NCBI GenBank assembly: GCA_003343885.1
Contig: QAKH01000114.1
Location: 1 to 46,335, forward strand
Direction of reading: 5' to 3'
From: Clostridiales bacterium
Lineage (GTDB): Bacteria > Bacillota > Clostridia > Oscillospirales > CAG-382
DNA length: 46,335 nt
In this document: positions 7,625-17,555 of the stretch, piece by piece
Numbering within the stretch: the stretch's first letter is position 1
Layout: the number at the start of each line of letters is the position of its first letter
Made by a program: the position numbers and the translations under genes
Notes under the pieces: generated by a model
Databases searched by the model: none
Told to the model about the DNA's origin: nothing
What the model saw: only the letters and a program-made list of their open reading frames with translations

Positions 7625-10600
7625 TCATTCGATAGAATTTACAATTGAGTCAACAACAGCTCTTTCTTCGTAAGTAAGTCCGTAATACGCTTCTTCATCG
7701 CCGGCAATTCGCAAGGCAACCTGCGCAAAGCTTGCTTCGTGAGTATTGCCGTAGTAATAAACTCCGTTAATTTTCACGTATGAGCGTACGACGAAAATAT
7801 CTTCGTAATGCTCAGGGGTAATATTTGTGAGAACCGCTGTAAAGCATTCGTTTTTGCCGGACTCGACCTCCGGTATAGCCGTGCCGAGCGAATCGTACAC
7901 AATGTCTATGCTTCCGTCGTTTCTGTACGCAATGCCGTATACAAAAGGCACGCCGCCTGACGTTGTGCCGCTGCCTGTGCTTCCTTTCCCGTCAGTCACG
8001 GTAACCGGGTTGGTAACGGAGTCAAGCTTCAGGTCTTCAGGGTTCTGTCCTTTACCATTAAGCTTATCAAGCGTTGTTGCGATAAAGCCGTATTCCTGCG
8101 CCGCCGCTTTGAGCGGAATATCTATGAGCGCCGCAAAGCGTATGCCTTCATTCTCTCCGAATCTTATTGAATTTGTTTCGAGCATTACCGGCGCTTCACC
8201 GGTTTCAATGAGGACCTGCACGTTGGATACCCATTTCCCGTTTATGTAATCACGCCCTCTGACAAGCACATATCCGGCGTACACCTCAACGCGCAGCCCT
8301 TCGCTGCCGGCAGCGTTGGTGTTTGCATCGTTCCAGAGATATCCCGCCGACGCCGTGTTAAAGTAGCTTGCGCCGTCGGCTCCCCCGTTTATGAAGGGGT
8401 TTTTCGAGTTGAGGTTCCAATGGCTGTGTCCCGTGAAAAGGTATGTGTTCGGATAGCTTTCAATTACGGCTTTCATCTCGGCGTCGTCGTTTATGCCGTC
8501 CCAGTTCTGACCGTCAAAGGATCCGGAAACAGTGTTTTCAATGGATTGGTGCATAAATACGAACGCATTTGCATCGGTTTTCGCGGCTTCGGCAAGTACA
8601 TTTTTTAACCACTCACGCTGCTCGGGGCTGTAGTAGCCGTCGGCCGTACCCTGGCTCTGATCGGGTGTTTCGGCTGTACCGCGTGCTTCTTCGCCAAGGA
8701 ATATGAAGTAGTCTCCGTTTATAATTTCATAGCGGTAATACTCGCCATCCTTCCATCCCGCAAACTCCCTGAAGCGCTGCCAGTTTTCGTCAAAGAAATC
8801 GCCGTCCGCGGCGCCCTCAATTTGATTGTAATAAAACTCGTGGTTGCCGACAGTCATATATGTTTTTATATCCGGAAGATGTTTCTCAAAATACTCACCT
8901 AAGAGCGCGTATTCGTCAGGGGCGCCGTGGTCAACGGTGTCTCCCGCGATAAACACGCCTGTCGTTCCGGGGTTGTTTTTCTTGATGTCGTCAAGGGCGG
9001 CAAGTATATTGGTTTCATGGGATTTATTTGTGTTGGTGTGAAGGTCTGATATTACGTCGAAGGAATAAAGCATTTCCCCGAGCTGTACTTGCTGTGCTTC
9101 GATTCCGCAGGACACGGAGTTCCCGGAAAGTTCGGCTTTCCCGTCCTGAAGGTCATACACAGTGCCGTTGCAGCCGTACGCAATGATTTTTGACGCGCCT
9201 GCGGGGATTATATTCCCCGCTGTCATAACGTACACATATTCGTTCTTCGCTTCGTCGTATACGCCGTACCCGATAAAGGTATAGTCATCAAGCGGTCCGT
9301 TGTCGCCGCCCCAGTAAAAGGCAACACCGTCGGTAAGCCACTCCCCGGGGGCGGCGGAAAGCGTCCCGTCCGCATATCCCGGCTTTACCCCTTCGGCAGG
9401 GGTATACGTCACGCTGCCGGGGGCTGTGGGACCGGTTTGGGAAACTTCAGTAACGGTAAACACTCTGCATTCCACCTCCGAGGCATTTACAGTGTCTCCG
9501 GGGGCATAGACGTCATGGGTCTCCTTGTCGTAGTAAACAAGGCTTTCCGAATCAGTCAATCCGGGATCGATTTGTGAAAATTCCGGGAATACGAAATTGT
9601 TATTTCCCGTGGCAAGGAGAACGCTCTTGTCCCCCCCGCAGTTGACCTGGACGGAGCCTTCAGGCAGGTAGTAAAGGCGCACATTGTCGATAAGCAGGGC
9701 TTCTTCCCCGGTTACATGACCTCCGAGATATAAGTTTTCAAGCTTACCGTTATCTATATTTACTGTCGTGCCAGCCGAAAGGTTCTTCGCCGTCATTGTA
9801 CCGCTGTCGGCTAAAATCTCACTCTCGCACGTATACCAGCGGTTAAGGTTGGTGTTCAGCATTTCAGTGAATTCCGCGTTCCCGTTCCAGGGGATGTCCC
9901 CGCCTATTTTCAGCCATCCGTAATACATGTTTTTGAGGACGGCCAGCTTATTGTAATAGTCGTTTACAAGGGTATATTTGCCGTATCCGTCGGTTGTGTC
10001 GGTAAAATCAACATGATAGATGACATCCCCCTCGCTATTAGTATGGTAAAGCTGCAGGGCGTGATTTGTATCGTCGTCCGGATCGGAGACAATGCCCTGG
10101 CTCGTGCCGCCCTCGGTCGGATTGAAGCCGGACACACTGTCTATATAAGAAGCATTGACATAATTGTAGTTTGTCACGTCTTTTGAATCACTGAACTTCT
10201 CAAAGTCATGCGAATATATCAAAATACCGTATTCCGGATCAAGCTCGCCATTGTAAGGATAAAATTCCGGACCGTCTGAGGCTTCATCTGAAAGCACGGT
10301 TATCTCTATCGCATAGAGCTGCGTATAGCCGTCATTCTGCAGGAGAACAAGATGATATGTTCCGGGGACAGTATCCTCAGGAATAGTAATTGTCGATGTC
10401 CCGGACTCGTTATCAACATATGTCCATGCCAGAGATTCCTGTCCGGGAATACCAATCTGCATTTTAGGTGTATACAGTCCTACCCAGTCCTTGCTTCCGG
10501 TATTTTCATATGTCAGCGTTATACTTTCCCCGGGTAAGCACTTTGTCCGGTCTGCCTCAAGCGACATATTCGCCTCGTCATACGCAGTCCGGTCGATGGC

Positions 10601-11056
10601 TCGGAAATAAACCTCGTTTGAGCACTGTGTATAGCCATTATTCTGAAGCATCACCGCAAGATACTCTCCGGATATTATATCATTGTTCCATGCCCTGTCT
10701 TCAGGAAAACTCACAATACCGTCGCCATTTTCCTTAACATAAAAATAATTCTCATATAGCGTTGTGGGAGTAACCCAGTCTGATGTCATAGTTCTTGTAG
10801 GTACAAGAATTATCCAGTCTTTGTCGTATTGAGAATTTGCATACGAGATGCTGAATTCTCCGCCGAGAAAATAAACCGTGCGGTCGATGGAAATTTCCGC
10901 ACTGTATGATGCGTCAAGCCCGACAGCGGAGACCTCGGCTGGTAACACGGCCGGCTCTGCGGCGCTTTCAGCTTCATCAAGGGCAGCCGCGCCTGAAGCA
11001 GGGGCAAGAATGCAAATCATGAGGGCACTCAGAAGCAGGCATAAAATTTTTTTCAT
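7625..11056 (-). CDS. Secreted multidomain calcineurin-like metallophosphoesterase
   Basis: A 1143-residue exported protein. A signal peptide (residues 1 to about 25, MKK then hydrophobic, ending near SGAAA) leads it out of the cell. Two consecutive Ig-like beta domains follow (about 50-155 and 160-260), each ending in a related LLQNDGYTQ / MLQNNGYTQ strand. A long beta-rich region (about 270-640) resembles carbohydrate-binding or LamG-type modules. The phosphoesterase domain (about 660-885) carries the metal motifs SDLH, GDTVDHG, GNHE, MHQS and GHSHW. A C-terminal beta domain (about 930-1143) ends without a sortase motif or membrane anchor. The substrate is unknown; phosphodiesters, nucleotides or phosphorylated glycans are possible. 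It is monocistronic, with a GC-rich upstream region. Confidence 0.85.
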   Translation of the reverse strand: MKKILCLLLSALMICILAPASGAAALDEAESAAEPAVLPAEVSAVGLDASYSAEISIDRTVYFLGGEFSISYANSQYDKDWIILVPTRTMTSDWVTPTTLYENYFYVKENGDGIVSFPEDRAWNNDIISGEYLAVMLQNNGYTQCSNEVYFRAIDRTAYDEANMSLEADRTKCLPGESITLTYENTGSKDWVGLYTPKMQIGIPGQESLAWTYVDNESGTSTITIPEDTVPGTYHLVLLQNDGYTQLYAIEITVLSDEASDGPEFYPYNGELDPEYGILIYSHDFEKFSDSKDVTNYNYVNASYIDSVSGFNPTEGGTSQGIVSDPDDDTNHALQLYHTNSEGDVIYHVDFTDTTDGYGKYTLVNDYYNKLAVLKNMYYGWLKIGGDIPWNGNAEFTEMLNTNLNRWYTCESEILADSGTMTAKNLSAGTTVNIDNGKLENLYLGGHVTGEEALLIDNVRLYYLPEGSVQVNCGGDKSVLLATGNNNFVFPEFSQIDPGLTDSESLVYYDKETHDVYAPGDTVNASEVECRVFTVTEVSQTGPTAPGSVTYTPAEGVKPGYADGTLSAAPGEWLTDGVAFYWGGDNGPLDDYTFIGYGVYDEAKNEYVYVMTAGNIIPAGASKIIAYGCNGTVYDLQDGKAELSGNSVSCGIEAQQVQLGEMLYSFDVISDLHTNTNKSHETNILAALDDIKKNNPGTTGVFIAGDTVDHGAPDEYALLGEYFEKHLPDIKTYMTVGNHEFYYNQIEGAADGDFFDENWQRFREFAGWKDGEYYRYEIINGDYFIFLGEEARGTAETPDQSQGTADGYYSPEQREWLKNVLAEAAKTDANAFVFMHQSIENTVSGSFDGQNWDGINDDAEMKAVIESYPNTYLFTGHSHWNLNSKNPFINGGADGASYFNTASAGYLWNDANTNAAGSEGLRVEVYAGYVLVRGRDYINGKWVSNVQVLIETGEAPVMLETNSIRFGENEGIRFAALIDIPLKAAAQEYGFIATTLDKLNGKGQNPEDLKLDSVTNPVTVTDGKGSTGSGTTSGGVPFVYGIAYRNDGSIDIVYDSLGTAIPEVESGKNECFTAVLTNITPEHYEDIFVVRSYVKINGVYYYGNTHEASFAQVALRIAGDEEAYYGLTYEERAVVDSIVNSIE

Positions 11057-11423
11057 GGTTCAAACTCCTTTACAATAATTTTAATATTACCGGTTACGCG
11101 TGAACCGGGATTGATCCGCGTCAACAGCCGGACACACCGGCATTGCTTCAAATTATGCTTATACAATACTTATACGGCTTATACGGCACGGGAATAAAGC
11201 GGAATATTTCAGCGCAGTTTCTGTTGCCCGCTTTTACCGGTTCTGTTCGAAGGCCGCCGCCTTTTCGGGAAGGGTGAATTCCGTCCGCCCGGAATTATGG
11301 AGCATTGAGCCCAATTCCTGCCGCGCTTAGTTTGGCAGTTAACCGGGCGGCTTCAGCAGCACCTGCGTTTTCGTTTCCTTTTTATCAGTTATATGCGGTT
11401 ATATGCGATACCCGCAGTTACCG
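11057..11423. other. Gene-free GC-rich spacer
   Basis: It separates the phosphoesterase start from the stop of the oxidoreductase upstream on the minus strand. The first part should hold the phosphoesterase promoter: on the minus strand repeated GTATAA-type hexamers occur around 11157-11182. It carries short repeats such as CTTATACGGC twice (near 11168-11188) and TTATATGCG twice (near 11390-11408). I see no gene in it. It is visibly richer in G+C than the regions on either side. Confidence 0.45.
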
Positions 11424-12281
11424 TCAGCCTTCGCGGCGCAGCTCAAGCCATTCGCCCTTCCTTCTGTCGGCAGCAATCGCGGCGTCGCGCAGCCTCATGA
11501 CGCGCAGGGTCCTGCTCCTGTCAAAGCTTGGTATGCCCGTCTCGTAAAAGCGCAGTATATCCCGTATAAGCAGTCCGAACTTATCAGAAACTATGGGTGA
11601 CGATCTGCTCGTCCCGTCCGGCGCTTCGGCGCACACGAAAAACTTAAGGCTGCTGTCATAAACCATGCAGGCGCTCTTCCCGGAGCTGAAGCGTATATGG
11701 AAAATCCTCTGCCCCGCGCCCTGCCTTTCGCACAGGATCTTCTCCGGCTCTTCCTCAATCAGCTTTGCCGTCATTTCCGCCTGATGTATGATATATTCGT
11801 CAAGGCTCGCCCCGCCTCCGGCCGTAAGCACTGCCTCCGATCCTTCAAGCCCCTCGAGCTCCGACGCGAACCCGAGTGCCGAGGAACTGAAAACAGGCGC
11901 GGAAAACCTGTCCGAAAGCGCGAAAATTTCACGTGCCGTCGCTTCGTCCGGCGCAAAGGTTTTGTCTATGTAGGTAATCTTTCCGAAGGGCAGAGCCCTT
12001 TTTGCGTATCCGAGGTGAGTTTCGGGGTTTGAAGGAGCAAGTATGAGCAGTACGTCGCTTTTTTCGCACACTTCCTCAAGAGAAGCGCATTTTACAGCTC
12101 CGATTTCAGCGCACCAGGCAGCGCTGTCAACGCCGTCAACCGGAGAGACGTCTTTTTCTCCCCATGCGTATGACACCTTATAATTCAACCCCATATCACG
12201 CGCCGCTTTTTTTATCCATGCAGGGTAGTTATTTGCGTGCCATTCACTCAGATAATAATCAATAAATCCAATATGTTTCAA
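11424..12281 (-). CDS. Gfo/Idh/MocA-like NAD(P)-dependent oxidoreductase, divergent
   Basis: About 285 residues, with an N-terminal Rossmann-like half and a C-terminal sandwich half. The first strand reads KHIGFIDYYLSEWH, and the segment LLILAPSNPETHL followed by YIDKTFAPDEA sits where canonical members carry the EKP motif, here altered to DKT. The upstream TTG at 12305 is possible, but the TTG at 12281 has an AGAGGG ribosome site 6 bases before it, so I prefer that start. Family members oxidise or reduce sugars and related polyols; the substrate here is unknown. It lies 147 bases downstream of the second oxidoreductase of the same orientation and may share its transcript. Confidence 0.65.
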   Translation of the reverse strand: MKHIGFIDYYLSEWHANNYPAWIKKAARDMGLNYKVSYAWGEKDVSPVDGVDSAAWCAEIGAVKCASLEEVCEKSDVLLILAPSNPETHLGYAKRALPFGKITYIDKTFAPDEATAREIFALSDRFSAPVFSSSALGFASELEGLEGSEAVLTAGGGASLDEYIIHQAEMTAKLIEEEPEKILCERQGAGQRIFHIRFSSGKSACMVYDSSLKFFVCAEAPDGTSRSSPIVSDKFGLLIRDILRFYETGIPSFDRSRTLRVMRLRDAAIAADRRKGEWLELRREG

Positions 12282-12428
12282 TTCAATCCCTCTATTCCCA
12301 TTCAAACGCCGCAGCTGCGCAAGTTAAATCCAAGCATTTAAATTTATGCTCATCTGCTTATCAAAAGAAAAGAACATTATAACTATTGTGTTTCAGCATT
12401 TTTCGTATGATATATCCGCTCTTCAGCC

Positions 12429-13493
12429 CTATTCAACAATGATTTCGCGTGAAATATCGGCTGAAGCATAAAGCCTGTCCAAAAGCTTTGCGCTCTCAAG
12501 AACGCTTTGAATATTGCTTCTGTTCTTTACGCCTGTTTCTATCGACTCAATAAACGCCTTATCCTCACAAAGGTACATATTTGGAATATCGTACTCAGGC
12601 TCCTCTGTCTCAAGAGTATTGCCGTCATAAACCGTAAATTTACCACCATATGAAAGGCGCGCCCCTGCCTTGTCGCCGAGAAAATCAATAAACATTTCCT
12701 TCTTGTCGATATTCTGCGCCCACGCTCCGTTAAAAGATATGCTCGCCTTGTCTGTACGCACATACCCGCTTATGAAATCCTCTACGTCGTTTATGCCGTT
12801 TTCAATATTTTTGGTATCCTCGGCCCACATAGATTTGTATTTATAATACTTCATATCCTTAGCCGTTCCGTTATACGCGTCGCATGTAACCGTTTCAAGT
12901 TTTGCTCCGCCGAGTATGTACAGTATGAGGTCGAAAAAATGTACGCCCCAGTCTATAAGAACCCCACCGCCTGACTGCGCCTTATCGGTGAAAGGTCCGC
13001 CGAGACCGGGGATCGAACGAAACTCACGGAAAGAACAGTAAACGTGGTATATATTGCCGAATCTTCCTTCTCGGTTCAGCTTTTCAAGCATTTCTACCGA
13101 TCTGTTGTATCTATTGCATACGCCTATATTCAGTATTTTGCCATATTTTTCCGCCTGATCCGCCATTTCCTTTGAATGTGGATAATCTACTGTTACCGGC
13201 TTTTCACAGAACACGTGCTTTCCTGCGGAGAGGGCGTCCATGCTAATGGTATAATGGGCGTAATTCGGCGTCAGCACATATACTGCGTCAACCTCTGGAT
13301 CGTTGAGCGCCTGCTTATAGTCAGTTATTACATTTTCAATTTTGGGATATTTTTCCTTTTTCGCATAAGCCTTTTCGGGAATAATGTCACAAGCGTATTT
13401 GATTCTTACATTCTCCATTTGAGAAAGAGCCGGCAAATGGGCGATATCAGCAATTCTTCCGCATCCTATAACAGCAATAGTTTTCACAAGCAC
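12429..13493 (-). CDS. Gfo/Idh/MocA family oxidoreductase
   Basis: A 354-residue NAD(P)-dependent sugar dehydrogenase-type protein. The Rossmann loop VIGCGRIA is at residues about 8-15, the EKPVT motif near 97-101, and the GVHFFDLILY helix with the usual active-site histidine near 180. It would act in the cytoplasm on a sugar, inositol or similar substrate that I cannot identify. The start is a GTG at 13493; a second in-frame GTG at 13487 is equally plausible from the AAAGGAAGG site. It is divergent from an AraC regulator across 327 bases, which suggests control by that regulator. Confidence 0.85.
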   Translation of the reverse strand: MLVKTIAVIGCGRIADIAHLPALSQMENVRIKYACDIIPEKAYAKKEKYPKIENVITDYKQALNDPEVDAVYVLTPNYAHYTISMDALSAGKHVFCEKPVTVDYPHSKEMADQAEKYGKILNIGVCNRYNRSVEMLEKLNREGRFGNIYHVYCSFREFRSIPGLGGPFTDKAQSGGGVLIDWGVHFFDLILYILGGAKLETVTCDAYNGTAKDMKYYKYKSMWAEDTKNIENGINDVEDFISGYVRTDKASISFNGAWAQNIDKKEMFIDFLGDKAGARLSYGGKFTVYDGNTLETEEPEYDIPNMYLCEDKAFIESIETGVKNRSNIQSVLESAKLLDRLYASADISREIIVE

Positions 13494-13820
13494 AATCCTT
13501 CCTTTTTTACAAATAATAACAGTTAAACATTTTCATTTTTTTGTTTTTTTATAAAGAAATAATACTATTTCCAAGGCTGATTATAGCATTTCAGCCCAAA
13601 AGTGTAAATATCAGAATTATACATAAAAATAGATATTTTTTTGTATTCACAAGAAAAAAGGTATTAATTTTCATCAAACAACCTTGATTTTTCAGCGTAT
13701 AAAGTTTATCATTTAATAAAGTATATTTTTCAGAAAAAGCAGATCAAAAATATAGGCAAAACATGCGCGGCTTTCGCAAAAAATCATAAAACTCCAAATT
13801 TACCGAAGAGGTTTATAATC
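13494..13820. promoter_or_regulatory. Divergent regulatory region between oxidoreductase and AraC genes
   Basis: A gene-free, very AT-rich spacer that must hold both divergent promoters and probably the AraC-type operator. No clear long inverted repeat or consensus promoter stands out by eye. A GAAGAGG ribosome site for the AraC gene lies near its right end. Confidence 0.45.
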
Positions 13821-14732
13821 ATGGAAAATAAAAATGACCGTACCGTGGTCAAATACCATTTAGACCGCAACCATGTACACAATCCGATAGACTACAGCGG
13901 GATACGTCTTCATCAGATAGGACGAATGTTTTGCAGTCCCGGGACAGTTGTAGCCCAGCACACTCATCTCAACTGGTTTGAGTTAACGATAGCGACGCAG
14001 GGAGAAGGAGAAATTATCACAAACAATGTGCCTGTGATAATAAGACAAGGAGATATTTATCTTTCTTTGCCTTGTGACAGGCACATGATACGCTCCTCAA
14101 TGTCAAATCCGCTGAAGTTTGACTTTTTTTCATTCGGAACAGATCTTGAACCGTTTAAAGAAGCTCTTGATAAAATCGCAGGCTCTTTTTATCCTGCAAA
14201 TCAAAGAGTTTTCAGCGACATGAGGTTAAATGAGATTGTTGAGGAGCTTAACGCTGAGTTCTCAAATCCGGAGTTTATGTCGGAAAAACTTTTATCTTGG
14301 CAGCTCATAACGTCATTGTTAAAACTTGCCGTAATACACATAATAAGAGCTTTTATTAAACTGCCGCGCGAAAAATCCAAGCTCGAACCGAAAAATGCTT
14401 CCGAAGAGCTTTGCTATCAGGTAATGAACTATATTGACACTCATATTTACACAATAAAAAATCTTTCGGAGCTCACAGAAGTAATCGGTTACAATTACAG
14501 CTATATTTCGTCCCTTTTTAAGAAAACAACATCTCAGACTCTGTCAGAGTATTTTACCCAAAAGCGCATGGAAACCGCAAAAATTCTCTTGACCGAGGAA
14601 AATATGACAGCTGTGCGTGTTTCAGAACTGCTCGGTTACTCATCGGCGTGCGCCTTCAGCAAGGCTTTTAGCGCGTATTTCAGAATTTTACCGGGAAAAA
14701 TGAAGAAAAACACAAAAAAAACGACGCTCTAA
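13821..14732 (+). CDS. AraC family transcriptional regulator with cupin sensor domain
   Basis: A 303-residue regulator. The N-terminal cupin-type effector domain (about residues 30-110) has the QHTHLNWFEL strand. The C-terminal double helix-turn-helix (about 200-298) shows the first helix set LSELTEVIGYNYSYISSLFKK and the second with the GYSSACAFSKAF signature. It probably senses a sugar or glycan breakdown product and controls the divergent oxidoreductase genes. The ATG at 13821 follows GAAGAGG. The terminator hairpin overlaps its stop codon. Confidence 0.87.
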   Translation: MENKNDRTVVKYHLDRNHVHNPIDYSGIRLHQIGRMFCSPGTVVAQHTHLNWFELTIATQGEGEIITNNVPVIIRQGDIYLSLPCDRHMIRSSMSNPLKFDFFSFGTDLEPFKEALDKIAGSFYPANQRVFSDMRLNEIVEELNAEFSNPEFMSEKLLSWQLITSLLKLAVIHIIRAFIKLPREKSKLEPKNASEELCYQVMNYIDTHIYTIKNLSELTEVIGYNYSYISSLFKKTTSQTLSEYFTQKRMETAKILLTEENMTAVRVSELLGYSSACAFSKAFSAYFRILPGKMKKNTKKTTL

Positions 14733-14748
14733 CACTTGACGTCGTTTT
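14718..14748. terminator. Bidirectional terminator between AraC gene and hydF
   Basis: AAAACGACG (14718-14726) pairs with CGTCGTTTT (14740-14748), flanked by A-run and T-run. It overlaps the stop codon of the AraC gene and lies about 45 bases beyond the convergent hydF stop, so it can serve both. Confidence 0.75.
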
Positions 14749-14793
14749 TCCTTTCTTCCTTTCACTTGAGTCTGACACTCTGTCAGACTACTT

Positions 14794-15981
14794 TTATTTA
14801 TTTTCCTGGCGCTTCTTCAATATTCTGACGCTCCTGTCAAGTATACCGTTTATCTTGGCAATAACAAGTCCGTAATTTGTAAACGGAACTCCTGCCGAAA
14901 CGGCTGTCTTCATTCTGAACAGCATTTCCCTTTCATTCAGCATACATCCGCCGCAGTGGACTATCAAGGAGTATTCTTTTAAATCCTTCGGGTAATGTCC
15001 GCCCTGGGTAAAGTTAAAGTCAAGCTCTTTTCCGGTATATTTCCGTATCCATGCCGGAAGCTTTACTGTACCGATATCGTTGCACTGTCTGTGATGCGTA
15101 CATCCATCACAAATCAGCACCTTATCGTGGTCCTTTAGTTTATCGAGCATGCCGACTCCGTCTAAAGAGGCTCCGAGAACGCCCTTATACCTCTGCATGA
15201 GTATTGAAAATGACGTTAAATATACGTCCTCCGGCACAACCGTGCGTACATATTCGAACACCTGACTGTCGGTAATAACCGCCTGAGGCTTTTCCTTTAG
15301 CCCGTCGAGCGCTTTAACCAGCTCCGTTTCCTTTGTAACAATAACGGGAACGTCCGCGTCGAGCAATTCTCTAAGCACTAACTGCTGCGGCAAAATGAGG
15401 CGTCCCTTTGGCGCCGCTTCATCAATGGGCGTTACGAGCACAACATATTTTCCCGGCTCTACCAAATCAGCCACTATCACTTTTTCACCCTTATCGGCAA
15501 ATGAGGCAACCATGTTTTTAAGTGCCTCTATCCCCTCTCCGGTGACGGCGCTGACAGATATTTCGTTTCCGCCCGTGAGTTTTACGGAAGACAAGTCACT
15601 TTTATTATAACATATTATGTAAGGGATTTTTGCTTGTTTAAACTTTTCGACAAGCGCACTGTCGCAGTCTGAGAGTTCCTTTGACGAGTCTACTACAAGC
15701 ACGGCGATATCCGTTTTTCTGAGTATTTCGTATGTTTTTTCAAGTCTAAGCTCGCCGAGCTCCGTATTATCGTCAAGACCTGCCGTATCACATACGCTTA
15801 CCGGACCGATCGGCAAAAGCTCCATTGATTTTATAACCGGATCAGTCGTTGTTCCTGCCTTTTCGGACACTATCGAGAGCGGCTGATTTATAAACCGGTT
15901 TACAACGCTTGATTTACCGGCGTTGACAGCTCCGAAAAAAGATATAAACGTTCTCTCTGAGCTAGGCGCGGAATTATTCAC
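14794..15981 (-). CDS. hydF: [FeFe]-hydrogenase H-cluster maturation GTPase HydF
   Basis: A 395-residue scaffold GTPase that assembles the 2Fe subcluster made by HydE and HydG and transfers it to apo-hydrogenase. The GTPase part has the P-loop GAVNAGKSS (G17-S25), DTAG, and NKSD (G4). The C-terminal cluster-binding part has CTHH followed some 45 residues later by HCGGC, the conserved CxH...HCxxC set. Length is normal. It is downstream of hydG in the same orientation with a 51-base gap. No hydrogenase structural gene is in the window. Confidence 0.96.
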   Translation of the reverse strand: MNNSAPSSERTFISFFGAVNAGKSSVVNRFINQPLSIVSEKAGTTTDPVIKSMELLPIGPVSVCDTAGLDDNTELGELRLEKTYEILRKTDIAVLVVDSSKELSDCDSALVEKFKQAKIPYIICYNKSDLSSVKLTGGNEISVSAVTGEGIEALKNMVASFADKGEKVIVADLVEPGKYVVLVTPIDEAAPKGRLILPQQLVLRELLDADVPVIVTKETELVKALDGLKEKPQAVITDSQVFEYVRTVVPEDVYLTSFSILMQRYKGVLGASLDGVGMLDKLKDHDKVLICDGCTHHRQCNDIGTVKLPAWIRKYTGKELDFNFTQGGHYPKDLKEYSLIVHCGGCMLNEREMLFRMKTAVSAGVPFTNYGLVIAKINGILDRSVRILKKRQENK

Positions 15982-16032
15982 TTTTCATCACCTTTACTTT
16001 CATTTTTTCAAATTTAAAAACACCTGTTTAAA

Positions 16033-17451
16033 TCAGAATCTGAAATCTCTTTTTCCGTTTCCGATATTTTGTATGTACTCTGCCGCAAGCTTTTTTACTT
16101 TGGGATTGGGTATATTTTCAAGTTCCTTTTCTATCATCTTTTCACCGATAATTTTGGTTTTGTCGCTTGCGTAGTCCTCAAGGAACTCCTTAAGAGTCAT
16201 AAGTGCGTTAGGATGACAGCAATTTTGAATTTGTCCCGCTTTTAGCAAGCTCATAAACCTGTCCCCGGTACGCCCTTCTCTGTAACAAGCGGTGCAGAAT
16301 GATGGTATATATCCCATTTCCATGAGCCAGCGCACTACCTCGTCAAGAGTACGGTTATCGCTTACATCGAACTGAGCCGAATTATCCTCTTCGTCCTCAG
16401 GTTCGTAGTATCCGCCGACGGAAGTTTTCGAGGCGCCGCTTATTTGTGAAACGCCGAGTCTTATAACTTTTTCCCTTACGCTCTTACTTTCACGTGTGGA
16501 AATTATCATGCCGGTATACGGAACGGAAATACGTATAAGCGCGCAGAGTTTGGCGAATATTTCGTCGCTTATGCCGTTATCAAACGCGCTCGGATCTATG
16601 TCGTCGGCGTGCTTTATTCTCGGCACGCTGATTGTATGCGGACCGACTCCGTGACAGGCTTCAAGGTGCTCGGCGTGCATAAGCAGTCCGCAGAATTCGT
16701 ATTTATAAAGCTCAAGTCCGAACAGCACGCCAAGTCCCACGTCGTCAATTCCGCCCTCCATGGCTCTGTCCATTGCCTCTGTATGGTAGGCATAATTATG
16801 CTTCGGACCTGTGGGATGCAGCTTTTCATAGCTTTCCTTGTGGTATGTTTCCTGGAACAGTATATAAGTGCCGATTCCGGCTTCTTTAAGCTTTCTGTAA
16901 TTTTCGACGGTGGTAGCCGCGATGTTTACGTTGACACGCCTTATCGCTCCGTTTTTGTGCTTTATTGAATAGATGGTTTTTATACATTCGAGTATATACT
17001 CGATAGGATTATTTACGGGATCTTCTCCGGATTCTATGGCAAGTCTTTTATGTCCCATATCCTGGAGCGCTATTACTTCCTTTGCCACATCCTCCTGTGT
17101 GAGCTTTTTGCGCTTTATATGCTTGTTGCACGCATGATACGGACAGTACACACAGCCGTTGACGCAGTAATTCGACAGGTAAAGCGGAGCAAACATTACG
17201 ATACGGTTACCGTAAAAGTCCTTTTTTATCTGTTCGGCGAGGTCATACATTCTCTTTATTCTCTGCTCGTCCTCACAGGCAAGAAGAACTGACGCTTCCT
17301 TATGCGAAAGCCCTTTTCTCTGCTCAGCCTTGTCGATTATTGCGTCAACAAGTTCAAGGTTATTTTTGTTTTTTTCTGCGTAGTCGAGAGTTTCGAGGAT
17401 TTCCTCATGATTTATAAACTCCTCGGCTTTCATTGATTTTGGATTATACAT
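16033..17451 (-). CDS. hydG: [FeFe]-hydrogenase maturase HydG (radical SAM tyrosine lyase)
   Basis: A 472-residue radical SAM enzyme that cleaves tyrosine to p-cresol, CO and cyanide for the H-cluster. The SAM-cluster motif CVNGCVYC is at Cys96, Cys100 and Cys103. The C-terminal auxiliary cluster motif CTAC followed after 22 residues by Cys is also present, which separates HydG from the related thiamine enzyme ThiH. The ATG at 17451 follows AAAGGAAA. It lies between the small regulator gene and hydF, all on the minus strand and probably one transcript. Confidence 0.96.
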   Translation of the reverse strand: MYNPKSMKAEEFINHEEILETLDYAEKNKNNLELVDAIIDKAEQRKGLSHKEASVLLACEDEQRIKRMYDLAEQIKKDFYGNRIVMFAPLYLSNYCVNGCVYCPYHACNKHIKRKKLTQEDVAKEVIALQDMGHKRLAIESGEDPVNNPIEYILECIKTIYSIKHKNGAIRRVNVNIAATTVENYRKLKEAGIGTYILFQETYHKESYEKLHPTGPKHNYAYHTEAMDRAMEGGIDDVGLGVLFGLELYKYEFCGLLMHAEHLEACHGVGPHTISVPRIKHADDIDPSAFDNGISDEIFAKLCALIRISVPYTGMIISTRESKSVREKVIRLGVSQISGASKTSVGGYYEPEDEEDNSAQFDVSDNRTLDEVVRWLMEMGYIPSFCTACYREGRTGDRFMSLLKAGQIQNCCHPNALMTLKEFLEDYASDKTKIIGEKMIEKELENIPNPKVKKLAAEYIQNIGNGKRDFRF

Positions 17452-17555
17452 TATCTTTTTCCTTTCTTTCCGGTCAGAACAGCTTTCCGGTTAGTTTTTT
17501 ATTTATATTATATTTTTTATACTTAATTATATTTGAATATATTTAAAGTATTCAA

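Noticed and set aside
6635..7648. A 337-codon open frame on the + strand
   Set aside because: It is antisense to the parvulin gene and is extremely rich in Phe, Arg, Leu and Cys, with no ribosome site or recognisable domain. The minus-strand parvulin is unmistakable.
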